DNA of 64,000 nucleotides from Tabrizicola thermarum (GCF_003574395.1 NZ_QMJY01000080.1:1-64000); one strand, 5' to 3'. Numbered from the stretch's first letter, positions 19,360 to 29,122 are shown. Translations and numbers: made by a program. The notes: generated by a model from the letters alone, not told the origin.

Positions 19360-19435
19360 GGGCCGGTAGCTCAGTTGGTAGAGCAGCTGACTTTTAATCA
19401 GCGGGTCACAGGTTCGAATCCTGTCCGGCTCACCA
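19360..19435 (+). tRNA. tRNA-Lys (anticodon TTT)
   Basis: A 76-nt cloverleaf. The acceptor arm GGGCCGG pairs with CCGGCTC (one G-T pair). The D-arm is GCTC...GAGC, the anticodon stem GCTGA/TCAGC closes the loop CTTTTAA with anticodon TTT, and the T-arm contains GGTTCGAATCC. Discriminator A is followed by an encoded CCA at 19433-19435. It has its own promoter and terminator, so it is monocistronic. Confidence 0.98.
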
Positions 19436-19443
19436 CCCGCACG

Positions 19444-19471
19444 AAAGGCCCGAGGGAAACCTTGGGCCTTT
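19444..19471. terminator. Bidirectional terminator after tRNA-Lys
   Basis: AAAGGCCCGAGG (19444-19455) pairs with CCTTGGGCCTTT (19460-19471), with one G-T pair and a GAAA loop. T-rich flanks exist in both directions. It can end the tRNA transcript and the convergent gene at 19477. Confidence 0.8.
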
Positions 19472-19476
19472 CGCAT

Positions 19477-20181
19477 TCAGATCATCCTGATCGTGTCCTT
19501 GCCGACGGCCAGCATGTAGCCGCGCCGGGCGATCGTCTTGACCAGCAGTTCACTGACCAGCTGGTTGCCCAGGGCATCGCGCAGCCGCTTGACCCGGGTC
19601 GCACCCGCCGCCTCGTCGCAATCGGCCTCGTTCCGGCCCGAGATCACCGCCTCGATCTGGGCGCCGGTCAGGACCTCGTCATCCATCCGCGCCTCGGCCA
19701 GAACGGCCAGGGTTTCCAGCGCGGCTTCGGTCAGCTGGAATTCAAGGTCGTTGATGTAGACCGCCCTCGCCTCGCGGGAGATCATCAGGCTGGCGACCTG
19801 GATGCCCGAGCGCTGGATCGCCGAGATGCGCCGGTTCAGCGCGATGATCATCACCAGAAACACCAGTGCTGCGATCAGAAGGGCCGTCGAGAACACCAGA
19901 AGGACGAAGATCACCGACCGATAGCTGGTCAGCACCTCGGAAAACGCGGTGCCCGACTGCGCCAGAATCTCCAGAAGCTTGATCTGCGCGTTCGAGGTCA
20001 GATCGTTGTTTTCGACGAAGATCCGTTCGACCCGCGCGTTGAAGGCATTCGCATCCGGCAGGTTCAGGAACAGGAAAAGCGCCGCACCCAGAAGGATGAG
20101 GACGATGGCCGCAATTCCGAAGGCGACGACGCGGTTGCCGGCTTTCAGGCTTTCAGTAACGGAGGAAGTAGTCTCCGGCAC
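19477..20181 (-). CDS. Membrane-anchored protein with C-terminal OmpR-like winged helix
   Basis: A 234-aa protein with two transmembrane helices (about residues 18-40 and 89-115) enclosing a roughly 50-residue extracytoplasmic loop. The cytoplasmic C-terminal part (about 135-228) has the OmpR/PhoB winged-helix pattern: a strand then LTEAALETLAVLAEA, a middle helix LTGAQIEAVI, then TRVKRLRDALG, and a final wing ARRGYMLAV. This is ToxR/CadC-like membrane regulation in reversed order. The GTG at 20181 follows GAGGAAAGG. It overlaps the upstream 94-aa gene by 29 bp. I infer transcriptional control by an envelope signal; targets are unknown. Confidence 0.72.
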   Translation of the reverse strand: MPETTSSVTESLKAGNRVVAFGIAAIVLILLGAALFLFLNLPDANAFNARVERIFVENNDLTSNAQIKLLEILAQSGTAFSEVLTSYRSVIFVLLVFSTALLIAALVFLVMIIALNRRISAIQRSGIQVASLMISREARAVYINDLEFQLTEAALETLAVLAEARMDDEVLTGAQIEAVISGRNEADCDEAAGATRVKRLRDALGNQLVSELLVKTIARRGYMLAVGKDTIRMI

Positions 20182-20437
20182 TCGCTTTCCTTTCCTCGAG
20201 ACCTTCGGGCCCGAATGTGGACAGAACGTTCAGAAGCGTCCAGCCCGCGGCCGCCAGTCTCGGCGCCAATTCGCCTTCGGCCGCGCCGGGGCTGCAGTTG
20301 GCGTCCGACACCCGCGCGACACCGTAATGCAGTTGCAACGGCTCGTCACGCTTGGCCTTGTAGTCCGCATAACACTCTGCCGCGGCCGGACCCGCAAGGG
20401 CCAGGGCAAGGGCGACAGTGGTGACAAGTCTTTTCAT
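20153..20437 (-). CDS. Small secreted protein, 94 aa, unknown function
   Basis: A signal peptide (LVTTVALALALAGPAAA) is followed by a short mature domain with two cysteines (ECYADYKAK and DANC), likely a disulfide. It starts at 20437 with GGAG 9 bases upstream. It overlaps the membrane winged-helix gene by 29 bp in the same direction, so the two are translationally coupled and this small periplasmic protein may feed the regulator. A palindrome at 20494-20510 lies just upstream. Confidence 0.75.
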   Translation of the reverse strand: MKRLVTTVALALALAGPAAAECYADYKAKRDEPLQLHYGVARVSDANCSPGAAEGELAPRLAAAGWTLLNVLSTFGPEGLEERKASAGDYFLRY

Positions 20438-20493
20438 TTTACCGCTCCGGCAAGGAGGCTGCTCGATCACGACGGACAATGCGCCGACGCAGG

Positions 20494-20510
20494 GTGATAT
20501 TCAATATCAC
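20494..20510. promoter_or_regulatory. Perfect operator-like repeat GTGATATT-C-AATATCAC
   Basis: gtgatatt (20494-20501) and aatatcac (20503-20510) are perfect reverse complements around one base. The site is AT-rich in a GC-rich genome and lies in the 247-bp divergent spacer between the 94-aa/winged-helix pair (minus) and the gene at 20685 (plus). It is a strong candidate binding site for a dimeric regulator, perhaps the neighbouring winged-helix protein. Confidence 0.55.
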
Positions 20511-20684
20511 GCCAGAGTTTGCCGCCCTGTTATCGGATAGCAAGTCGGCATTCCCCAACCGTTATTCCATAGCGGGCGGGCGATATTGCTTACCGGGCGG
20601 GCCGAGGGCGAGGGTTGGCCATCGGGGTCGCACGGCAGGTCGGGTGGCCCTCCGGGACCAAGACATCCGTATCAGGAGGCAACC

Positions 20685-21173
20685 ATGTCCGTAGAGTTCA
20701 GAAGCAAGTCGCATCGCGTCAGTTCGCAGGGAATCTCTGAAAGCAACCTTTCCGGGCGCCGGTTCGCGGCGATGCTGACAGGCGGTGCGGCAGCGCTGGC
20801 GCTGGTCCTGGCGACGGCCATCCCGGCCAAGGCCGACAAGAAGGATGACCTGACGAAGGCGCTGATCGCGGCGCTGGTCGTGGGGGCCATCGCCCATGAA
20901 TTGAACGACAACCGCAAGCCCGCCCCGGCCCCCGTGCCCGAGCCCGAGCCCGAGCCGGTCAGGTCGAAGCGCGTCCCCTCGGTCTGCGCAATCTCGATCG
21001 ACGGGGCGGATCGTTCGGTGACGCTGTATTCCGAAAGCTGCCTGCGCGGGGAAGGCTTTGGCCATCGCCTGCCGCGCGGCTGCGCCAACAGCGCGACGAT
21101 CTTCGGCGAGCGCGACCGGGTCTATTCGGCGCAATGCCTGCGCGATGCCGGGTTCCGGGTGACGGGCCGCTGA
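20685..21173 (+). CDS. Exported Cys-containing protein, 162 aa, unknown function
   Basis: An N-terminal hydrophobic segment preceded by about 25 polar residues (FAAMLTGGAAALALVLATAI) fits a long signal peptide or anchor. A second hydrophobic stretch (LIAALVVGAIAHEL) and a Pro-Glu repeat linker (PAPVPEPEPEPV) follow. The C-terminal 65 residues contain four cysteines (VCAIS, SCLRG, GCANS and QCLRD), probably two disulfides. AGGAGG 6 bases upstream fixes the start at 20685. It is divergent from the membrane regulator locus. Confidence 0.75.
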   Translation: MSVEFRSKSHRVSSQGISESNLSGRRFAAMLTGGAAALALVLATAIPAKADKKDDLTKALIAALVVGAIAHELNDNRKPAPAPVPEPEPEPVRSKRVPSVCAISIDGADRSVTLYSESCLRGEGFGHRLPRGCANSATIFGERDRVYSAQCLRDAGFRVTGR

Positions 21174-21246
21174 GGCGCTCCATCCACAGCACGGGGCGCC
21201 GAGGTGCCCTGACCGAAGCGGGATTGCCCTGTCCCGCTTCTTCTGA

Positions 21247-21282
21247 GGGGGTGGGAGGGTGAGCAGCTTCCACCCCCTTTTT
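21247..21282 (+). terminator. Terminator after the 162-aa exported protein gene
   Basis: GGGGGTGG (21247-21254) pairs with CCACCCCC (21270-21277), followed by TTTTT. It separates the 162-aa gene from rnhB at 21312. Confidence 0.85.
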
Positions 21283-21311
21283 CTGTCGGTGTTTCCGGGA
21301 TAGTCCGGGGC

Positions 21312-21942
21312 ATGGCCGCACCGATCCCCGATCTTGCCCATGAGACCGCAGCCCTGGCGCGTGGCGCGCTTCGGGTTGTGGGGGTGGACGAGGTGGGCCG
21401 GGGTCCGCTTGCAGGCCCGGTGACCGCCTGCGCCGTGCGGCTGGATCCGGACCGGGTGCCGCAGGGCCTGCGCGATTCCAAGCAGCTGACGGCCGCGCGG
21501 CGCGAGGCCCTGTTCGACGAGATCATGGCGGTGGCCGAGGTTTCCGTCGCCCATGCCAGCGTCGAGGAGATCGACAGCCTGAACATCCTGCGGGCCAGCC
21601 ACCTGGCGATGGAGCGGGCCGTCGCCGGCTTGCAGGCCGACCATGCGCTGATCGACGGCAACCTGATACCGCGCGGGCTGCGCTGTGCGGCGACCGCGAT
21701 CGTCAAGGGTGACGCGAAGTCCCTGTCCATCGCCGCAGCCTCGATCGTGGCCAAGGTGACGCGCGACCGGATCATGGTGGATTTGGCGCAACAGCACCCC
21801 GGCTATGGCTGGGAAGCCAATGCCGGCTATCCGACTGCCGCCCATCTGAAGGCCCTGCAAACTTTGGGCGTGACCCCTTGGCATAGACGTTCCTTCAGAC
21901 CCGTCCACAACATCTTGTATCAAGAGAATTCTGTAAGCTGTT

Positions 21943-21944
<2 letters not shown>
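21312..21944 (+). CDS. rnhB: Ribonuclease HII
   Basis: A 210-aa endonuclease that cuts the RNA strand of RNA/DNA hybrids and starts removal of misincorporated ribonucleotides. [15 protein letters not shown] carries the catalytic Asp26 and Glu27 and the GRG substrate-reading motif. The later catalytic Asp is in ALIDGNLIP, and [21 protein letters not shown] follows. The C-terminal half has the usual [12 protein letters not shown]. It lies just upstream of ccrM, an order I recall as conserved in Rhodobacterales. Confidence 0.97.
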
Positions 21945-23155
<1,211 letters not shown>

Positions 23156-23172
23156 GTTTCCGCAACACGCCT

Positions 23173-23232
23173 GTCCCCCGGACCGCCTGGGGGACACCTT
23201 CACCCCGCCGGGATGTCCCGGCGGGGTTTTTT
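23173..23232 (+). terminator. Strong terminator after ccrM
   Basis: A first hairpin pairs GTCCCCC (from 23173) with GGGGGAC (ending 23194). The main one pairs CCCCGCCGGGA (23203-23213) with TCCCGGCGGGG (23216-23226), followed by TTTTTT (23227-23232). It isolates ccrM from the DUF2062 gene. Confidence 0.9.
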
Positions 23233-23307
23233 CCGTTTCCGGCGGTGGAGTTGGTTGATCCCGGCACCCATGTTTCCTATCCCGGTTCCGACAGGATTGG
23301 AGAACGG

Positions 23308-23958
23308 ATGGTCTTTCGCCGTCGAACACCGCTGAACCTGATGCAGAAGCTGCGCGCCCTGGTCTTGCCTAAAGGCGGCTGGGGCCGGGCGTTCCGCTAT
23401 CTGCGCCATCGCGCCAGCCGCATTCCCGACGCGCCGCACCGGATCGCCCGGGGGATTGCCTGCGGCGTCTTTGCCTCGTTCACGCCGCTGTTCGGGCTGC
23501 ATTTCTTCCTCGCCATCTTCCTGGCCTGGATCGCGCGGGGCAATGTCATCGCCGCGCTGATCGGCACGGCGGCGGGCAATCCGTTGACCTTCCCGTTCAT
23601 CGCGGTCCTCTCGATCGACCTTGGCCACATGATCCTGGGGTCGCGGGCCGATGGCGTGCCGGTGTCGCAGATCATGACGGCCTTCGGCCAGGCCGGGGAC
23701 GAGATCTTCCGCAACATCCGCGCGATCTTCGGCGCCGAGGAGATGCGCTGGGACCGGCTGGAGCGGTTCTTCCGCGGGGTGTTCCTGCCCTATCTCGTCG
23801 GCGGGCTGGGACCGGGGCTGGTCGCGGCCCTGGTATCCTACTGGCTAAGCCTTCCCGCCCTGAACGGGTATCAGAGGCTGCGGGCCGCCCGGCGCGAGGC
23901 GCGGGCGCGCAAACCGGCAGAGAAACCCGCCCCGTCGAAGGAAGAGGACAGGACATGA
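23308..23958 (+). CDS. DUF2062 membrane protein
   Basis: A 216-aa protein. The DUF2062 core is visible: RIARGIACGVFASFTPLFG, then FFLAIFLAWIARGN, then GTAAGNPLTFPFIAVLS, with three or four membrane segments and a basic C-terminal tail (RREARARKPAEK). The molecular function of DUF2062 is not established. The start at 23308 follows GGAGAACGG. It overlaps the next gene by 4 bp (ATGA), so it is translationally coupled to a TPP enzyme. Confidence 0.88.
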   Translation: MVFRRRTPLNLMQKLRALVLPKGGWGRAFRYLRHRASRIPDAPHRIARGIACGVFASFTPLFGLHFFLAIFLAWIARGNVIAALIGTAAGNPLTFPFIAVLSIDLGHMILGSRADGVPVSQIMTAFGQAGDEIFRNIRAIFGAEEMRWDRLERFFRGVFLPYLVGGLGPGLVAALVSYWLSLPALNGYQRLRAARREARARKPAEKPAPSKEEDRT

Positions 23959-25499
23959 ACGGTGCCGAGACCCTGGTGCAGACCTTGCTGGCCAGCGGCG
24001 TGCGGGTCTGCTTTGCCAACCCCGGCACGTCCGAGATGCATTTCGTCGCTGCACTGGACCGACACCCCGAGATGCGCTGCATCCTGTGCCTGTTCGAGGG
24101 CGGGGTTTCGGGCGCGGCGGATGGCTACTACCGGATGTCGGGCCAGGTGGCGGCAACGCTGCTGCACCTGGCGCCGGGGTTCGGCAATGCCTTTGCCAAC
24201 CTGCACAACGCCCGGAAGGCGCAGAGTGGCGTGCTGAACATCATGGGCGACCATGCCGACTACCACCTGCGGTTCGAGGCCCCCTTGAAGGGCGACACGG
24301 TGGGGGTGGCGCAGGCGGTGTCGCACTGGACGCGGGTCTGCTCTTCGGCCGAAAAGGTCGCCAGCGACGCGGCCGAGGCGGTGCAGGCGGCGCGGGCCAA
24401 GGGCGGGCAGATCGCCACGCTGATCCTGCCGGCGAACACGGCCTGGGAGGAGGCGTCGGGCCTTGCGGTGGCGGCCCCGGCCCCCGCCTTGCGGCGCCCG
24501 TCGCCGGGCGAGGTCAGGGCGGCAGCCCATGCGCTGCGCCAGCCGGGGGCGATCCTGATGATCGATGGCCCGGCGCTTTTCACCGATCTCGGCCTTTTGG
24601 CCAAGCGGATCGCCAAATCCTGCGGTGCCCGGCTGATGCAGCCCTTCTTCGTCAGCCGTTTCCGCCGCGGCGCGGGCTCGGTCCTGATCGAGCGGATGGC
24701 CTATCGGATCGAGGACAACATCAGGCTTCTGGCCGGGGCATCGTCGCTGGTCCTGTGCGGCACGGCGCGGCCGGCCGGGTTCTTCGCCTATCCCGGTCTG
24801 CCTTCCACCCCCGATGACCCTCAGACGCGGCTGATCGAGTTGTGCAGCCGGGACATGGACATCGAGGGAACGCTGAGGGCGCTGGCGGAAGAGGTGGGAG
24901 AGGCGGAACTGGGACCGGAGGATTTCGTGCCCCTGGACCTGCCCACGCTGCCGCAGGGCGAGCTGACCGTGACCAGGGTCGGCGAGGCGATTGCCGCGCT
25001 GATGCCCGAGAATGCGGTGGTGGTGGATGAAGGGATCTCGGCGTCCTACTACCTCGCGCCGGGGCTGAAGCGGGCACGGGGGCATGATGCGCTGACGATC
25101 ACCGGGGGGTCGATCGGCTTTGGCCTGCCGAATGCGGTGGGCGCGGCGGTGGCCTGCCCGGACCGCAAGGTCGTGGTGCTGGAGGGCGACGGGTCGGGGA
25201 TGTACACGCTGCAGTCGCTGTGGACGATGGCGCGCGAGGGGCTGGACGTGACCACGGTGATCTTCGCCAACCGCGGCTATCAGATCCTGCGCGACGAATT
25301 GGCGGCGATGGGGGTGAACGAGGTCGGCCGCAACGCCCGGCGGATGTTCGATGTCGAGAGACCTCTGCTCGACTGGGTCGCGCTGGCCCGGGGACATGGC
25401 GTGCAGGCGGTGCGGGTCGACGACATGGGCGCGTTCAACGCGGCCTTCGCCGCAGCGATGGGCCAGCGCGGGCCTCGGCTGATCGAGGTGGTCTGCTGA
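23955..25499 (+). CDS. Thiamine-pyrophosphate enzyme, acetolactate synthase large-subunit-like
   Basis: A 514-aa TPP-dependent protein. The activating Glu48 lies in LCLFEGGVSGAADGYY. The TPP/Mg motif runs from GDGSGMY to FANRGY with the usual spacing. FANPGTSEMHFV and GSIGFGLPNAVGAA fit the family. It lacks the length and the adjacent small subunit of true acetolactate synthase. It resembles the solo group annotated as acetolactate synthase or benzoylformate decarboxylase, so it is a 2-oxo acid decarboxylase or lyase of unknown substrate. Confidence 0.85.
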   Translation: MNGAETLVQTLLASGVRVCFANPGTSEMHFVAALDRHPEMRCILCLFEGGVSGAADGYYRMSGQVAATLLHLAPGFGNAFANLHNARKAQSGVLNIMGDHADYHLRFEAPLKGDTVGVAQAVSHWTRVCSSAEKVASDAAEAVQAARAKGGQIATLILPANTAWEEASGLAVAAPAPALRRPSPGEVRAAAHALRQPGAILMIDGPALFTDLGLLAKRIAKSCGARLMQPFFVSRFRRGAGSVLIERMAYRIEDNIRLLAGASSLVLCGTARPAGFFAYPGLPSTPDDPQTRLIELCSRDMDIEGTLRALAEEVGEAELGPEDFVPLDLPTLPQGELTVTRVGEAIAALMPENAVVVDEGISASYYLAPGLKRARGHDALTITGGSIGFGLPNAVGAAVACPDRKVVVLEGDGSGMYTLQSLWTMAREGLDVTTVIFANRGYQILRDELAAMGVNEVGRNARRMFDVERPLLDWVALARGHGVQAVRVDDMGAFNAAFAAAMGQRGPRLIEVVC

Positions 25500-25543
25500 C
25501 GCAGCCGCTGCGGAGAGGCGCAATCTGGCGCCGGGTTTGCCGG

Positions 25544-26659
25544 TCAACCGGCGACCGGGTTCAGCGCCTTGTTGTAGGGATGCCAGTCCGTGATGTCGGG
25601 GTAATGCTGGCGGCGCCAGTCCTTGACCCGCCGGTTCATCACCCGCTTCCACAGCGGCGGGACCATCGCGATCATGGTCATCAGGGGATAGCCGAAGGGC
25701 AATTGCGGCGCATCGCTCTTGCTGTAGGTCTGGAGGACTGGAAACCGGCGGTCGGGCTTGTAATGATGGTCCGAATGGCGCTGGAGGTTGATGAGAAGCC
25801 AGTTCGACGCCCGATGATCGGCATTCCAGCTGTGGCGCGGCAGGACATGTTCATACCTGCCCCCGCCCAGATGCCGGCGGGTCAGGCCGTAGTGTTCGAT
25901 GTAATTCACCAGCTCCAGCTGCCAGATCGCCGTGAAGGCCTGGACCAGGAACAGACCGAGGCCCGGCAAGCCACCCAGGGCAAGCGCCAGGGCAAGGAAT
26001 GCCGCCTGAAGCCCGGCATAGCGCCAGAAGGGATTGCTGCGGTGCCAGGCGGGCAGGCCCTTGCGGGCCAGCATCGCCACTTCGGCCCGCCAGGCCGAGG
26101 CCGGGCACTGCACCAGTACGCGGGGGAAAAAGCGGTGGAACCCTTCATTGTAGCGCGCCGTGACCGGGTCCCTTGGCGTGCCGACGTGGATATGGTGCAC
26201 GCGCAGATGCTCTGACCTGAAATGCGAATACAGGACCGAGGCCAGCAGAAGGTCGGCCAGCCAGCGTTCCAGCCGCGACTTCTGGTGCATGAGCTCGTGG
26301 CTGTAATTGATGCCGATGGTGCCCGACAGGACGCCCATGCCGAAGAACAGGGCAATCCGCTCTCCCGTGGCAAGATGCGGGGCCTGCGGCACATGCCACA
26401 GCATCGCGGCCAGCAGGGCGAACTGGAGCGGTGGCCAGATCAGCGTGACCAGACGGTAGGCGGTCAGCGCATCCTCGGGCGTCCGGGGGTCCGGGTTGGC
26501 GGTGTTGTGGCCGGTGATCGCGTCGAGAACGGTGAACAGACCCCAGGTCGAGATCGGCAGGAGCGCGATGGTCCAGCCGCCCTGGGCCATGCCCAGAACG
26601 GCCAGAGGCAGCAGGCAGAGGGACATCCAGAACGGCAGCGCGGCGGGAAGCGGGCTCAT
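25544..26659 (-). CDS. alkB: AlkB-type alkane 1-monooxygenase
   Basis: A 371-aa integral membrane di-iron hydroxylase. Histidine boxes are HELMHQ, EHLRVHH and QRHSDHH, plus the AlkB signature NYIEHYGL. About six transmembrane helices are visible. It oxidises the terminal carbon of medium-chain alkanes or similar alkyl groups, using electrons from a rubredoxin that is not encoded nearby. It is downstream of mutY in the same direction with an 85-bp gap. The exact substrate cannot be read from the sequence. Confidence 0.93.
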   Translation of the reverse strand: MSPLPAALPFWMSLCLLPLAVLGMAQGGWTIALLPISTWGLFTVLDAITGHNTANPDPRTPEDALTAYRLVTLIWPPLQFALLAAMLWHVPQAPHLATGERIALFFGMGVLSGTIGINYSHELMHQKSRLERWLADLLLASVLYSHFRSEHLRVHHIHVGTPRDPVTARYNEGFHRFFPRVLVQCPASAWRAEVAMLARKGLPAWHRSNPFWRYAGLQAAFLALALALGGLPGLGLFLVQAFTAIWQLELVNYIEHYGLTRRHLGGGRYEHVLPRHSWNADHRASNWLLINLQRHSDHHYKPDRRFPVLQTYSKSDAPQLPFGYPLMTMIAMVPPLWKRVMNRRVKDWRRQHYPDITDWHPYNKALNPVAG

Positions 26660-26744
26660 GCGGGCGAGTGTAGCGGAAGCGGGGGGCGGCGTGAACTGTC
26701 GGATGATGCGGCTTCCGCGCGATCTTCCGCAGCGGTGGTCGGGG

Positions 26745-27785
26745 TCAATTCAGCCGGTCGCGGGCAAGGTCCCAGGCCTTGCGCATGACCGTGGGCAGGT
26801 CGGAGGGCCGGAAGGACTGGCGCGGGATCAGGTCGCCGCGGCTGGGCGGGCCGTCCAGAGGCGCGACAAGGACGGCAAGGATCAGGTGGAAATGGGTGAA
26901 GGTGTGGCGGACCTCGCCGATCCTTTCCCATTGCGCGGGGGCCGGGGCCGGGCCGCCCTGCCCGTCCCAGCCATCCCCCGGAATACCCAGCATCCCGCCA
27001 AGAAGGCCCTTGTCCGGGCGGCGCTCCAGCAGGATCGCCCCGTCCCGGTGGCCCAGCCAGAGCGTGCCATGGCGGGTCGGTTTCTCGGGCCTGGGCGACT
27101 TGCGCGGCAGGTCGGCCTGGATGCCTGCGGCCCGGGCGATGCAGGCGTGTGACCAGGGACAGATTCCGCAGGCAGGCGAGCGCGGCGTGCAGATCGTGGC
27201 GCCAAGGTCCATGATGGCCTGGGCATGGTCGCCCGGTCTTTGGCTGGGCGTGAGGCGGGCGGCGAGATCGGTCAGCTCGGGCTTGGCGGCGGGCAGCGGG
27301 GTTTCCACCCGGAAAAGCCGGGAAAGGACGCGCTCGACATTGCCGTCGACCACGGTCGCCGGTTCGTCATAGGCGATGGCGGCGATGGCCGAGGCCGTGT
27401 AGGGGCCGATGCCGGGGAGGGTCAGGAGGCCCTCACGGCTTGTCGGGAACTGGCCGCCGTGGTCGGCAACGACGGCGCGGGCGCATTTCAGCAGGTTCCG
27501 GGCGCGGGCATAATAGCCAAGACCCGCCCATTCCCCCATCACTTCGGCATCCGGCGCGGCGGCCAGCGCAGCCACGGTCGGCCAGCGGGCGGTGAAGCGG
27601 TGGAAATAGTCCTTAACGGCGGCCACGGTGGTCTGTTGCAGCATCACCTCGGACAGCCAGACGCGATAGGGGTCGGGGCGGACACCCTTTGCCCGGTCCC
27701 CTGGCGACACGCGCCAGGGCATCACGCGGGCATGACGGTCATACCAGGCAAGCAGCCGGGCAGAGAGGGATTCGGGGTCGTCCAT
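26745..27785 (-). CDS. mutY: MutY, adenine DNA glycosylase
   Basis: A 346-aa base-excision repair enzyme that removes adenine mispaired with 8-oxoguanine. The catalytic Glu46 is in WLSEVMLQQTTV. The helix-hairpin-helix LLTLPGIGPYTASAI and the catalytic Asp segment VVDGNVERVLSR follow. The 4Fe-4S ligands show the C-X6-C-X2-C-X5-C pattern (CTPRSPACGICPWSHAC). A C-terminal NUDIX-like domain reads the oxidised base. The start at 27785 gives the full N-terminal helix. Confidence 0.97.
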   Translation of the reverse strand: MDDPESLSARLLAWYDRHARVMPWRVSPGDRAKGVRPDPYRVWLSEVMLQQTTVAAVKDYFHRFTARWPTVAALAAAPDAEVMGEWAGLGYYARARNLLKCARAVVADHGGQFPTSREGLLTLPGIGPYTASAIAAIAYDEPATVVDGNVERVLSRLFRVETPLPAAKPELTDLAARLTPSQRPGDHAQAIMDLGATICTPRSPACGICPWSHACIARAAGIQADLPRKSPRPEKPTRHGTLWLGHRDGAILLERRPDKGLLGGMLGIPGDGWDGQGGPAPAPAQWERIGEVRHTFTHFHLILAVLVAPLDGPPSRGDLIPRQSFRPSDLPTVMRKAWDLARDRLN

Positions 27786-27938
27786 CGCGGCGAAGATAGC
27801 CGAGCCGGGGCGGGCGGCCAGTCCCGTCTTCCCGGCATCAGGTAAACCCTCGCTAACGCAATGTTTATTCCTGTTTCAGCCTTGCCACTGGCGGGGGGCG
27901 GGCCTTGCGGTAGAATGCAGCCCAAGGAACCGGAGCAG

Positions 27939-28463
27939 ATGAGCCGCAAACCCCTTCCCTCGCCCAGCGCCGATCACCGGATGCGCGGGTTCGAACCGGC
28001 CTTCGGGCTGATGAAGGAGGCTGTCCGCGCGGCGGGGGAATCGCGGGGCTTTGCGGTGGCACGGCTGCTGACGCACTGGGCCGAGGTGGCGGGCGAGGAG
28101 ATGGCGCGCAAGACCCGGCCGGTGAAGATCGGTTACGGCAAGGGTGGCATGGGTGCGACGCTGACGCTGCTGGTCAAGGCAAGCGAGGCACCGATGGTGC
28201 AGATGGCGCTGCCGGTGCTGAAGGAACGGGTGAACGCCGTCTACGGCTACAACGCCATCAACCACATCCATCTGACCCAGACCGCCGCCACCGGATTTGC
28301 CGAAGGCCAGGCAGAGTTCGCTCCGGCCCCGAAGGTGGGCAAGACCCCCGATCCCGCCACGCTGGCCAAGGCGCAGGCCGTGGCCGAGGGCGTGACTGAC
28401 CCAAGCCTGCGCAGCGCGCTTGAACAGCTGGCGCAAAACATCTTAACTCGCCCCCGATCCTGA
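27939..28463 (+). CDS. DciA-like DUF721 protein
   Basis: A 174-aa protein with the DUF721 core: HWAEVAGEEMARKTRPVKI, then LTLLVKASEAPMVQMALPVLKERVNAVYGYNAI. DUF721 includes DciA, the helicase-loading operator of DnaB in bacteria without DnaC/DnaI, so a role in loading the replicative helicase is likely. The start at 27939 follows CGGAG; an ATG at 27915 is possible. It is divergent from mutY and followed 28 bases later by the DsbA-like gene. Confidence 0.85.
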   Translation: MSRKPLPSPSADHRMRGFEPAFGLMKEAVRAAGESRGFAVARLLTHWAEVAGEEMARKTRPVKIGYGKGGMGATLTLLVKASEAPMVQMALPVLKERVNAVYGYNAINHIHLTQTAATGFAEGQAEFAPAPKVGKTPDPATLAKAQAVAEGVTDPSLRSALEQLAQNILTRPRS

Positions 28464-28491
28464 CCATCGGGCTGACAAAGGACGCCGACCC

Positions 28492-29121
28492 ATGATGAAG
28501 CTGAACCGCCGGGCGATGATTGCCCTTGCCGCTGCCGCGACTGCGGCCATGACGCCGGCCCTGGCGCAGGAAACCGCCACGGCCGCCACCGCACCGGCGG
28601 TTGGCGATTATTCCCTGGGCTCACCGGACGCCAAGGTGAAGATCGTCGAATACGCCAGCTTCACCTGCCCGCATTGCGCGCATTTCCATGATACGGTCTT
28701 CAATCAGCTGAAGACCGACTACATCGACACCGGAAAGGTCCACTTCACCCTGCGCGAAGTGTATTTCGACCGCTACGGCCTGTGGGCCGCGCTGATCGCC
28801 CGCTGCGGCGGCGAGATGAAGTATTTCGGCATCCACGACATGCTGTTTGCCAAGCAGAAGGAATGGGCCGCCGCCGAGAGCCCGCAGCAGGTGGTCGACA
28901 ACCTCAAGACCATCGGCCGGGCGGCAGGGCTGGAAGATGCGGCAATGGATGCCTGCCTGAACGACACCGCCAATGCCGAGGCGCTGATCAAGCAGTTCCA
29001 GACCAATTTCGAGGCCGACGGGGTTCAGGGTACTCCGACGCTGTTCATCAACGGGACCAAGTATTCGAACATGGCCTACGCCGACCTGAAGGCCATCCTC
29101 GACGCCGAGCTGGCCAAGTAG
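28492..29121 (+). CDS. Periplasmic DsbA-family thiol-disulfide oxidoreductase
   Basis: A 209-aa thioredoxin-fold protein with a signal peptide (ALAAAATAAMTPALA). The active site is CPHC (Cys59, Cys62) and the cis-proline loop is GTPTLFING. The helical insertion resembles BdbD/DsbA-type single-domain oxidoreductases. In this position after DUF721 and mutY it probably oxidises or shuffles disulfides of exported proteins. ATGs at 28492 and 28495 are equivalent. Confidence 0.93.
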   Translation: MMKLNRRAMIALAAAATAAMTPALAQETATAATAPAVGDYSLGSPDAKVKIVEYASFTCPHCAHFHDTVFNQLKTDYIDTGKVHFTLREVYFDRYGLWAALIARCGGEMKYFGIHDMLFAKQKEWAAAESPQQVVDNLKTIGRAAGLEDAAMDACLNDTANAEALIKQFQTNFEADGVQGTPTLFINGTKYSNMAYADLKAILDAELAK

Positions 29122-29122
29122 C

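Noticed and set aside
23955-25499. True acetolactate synthase catalytic subunit (ilvB/ilvI)
   Set aside because: Shorter than the usual enzyme, no adjacent regulatory subunit or ilvC, and sequence closer to solo TPP enzymes.
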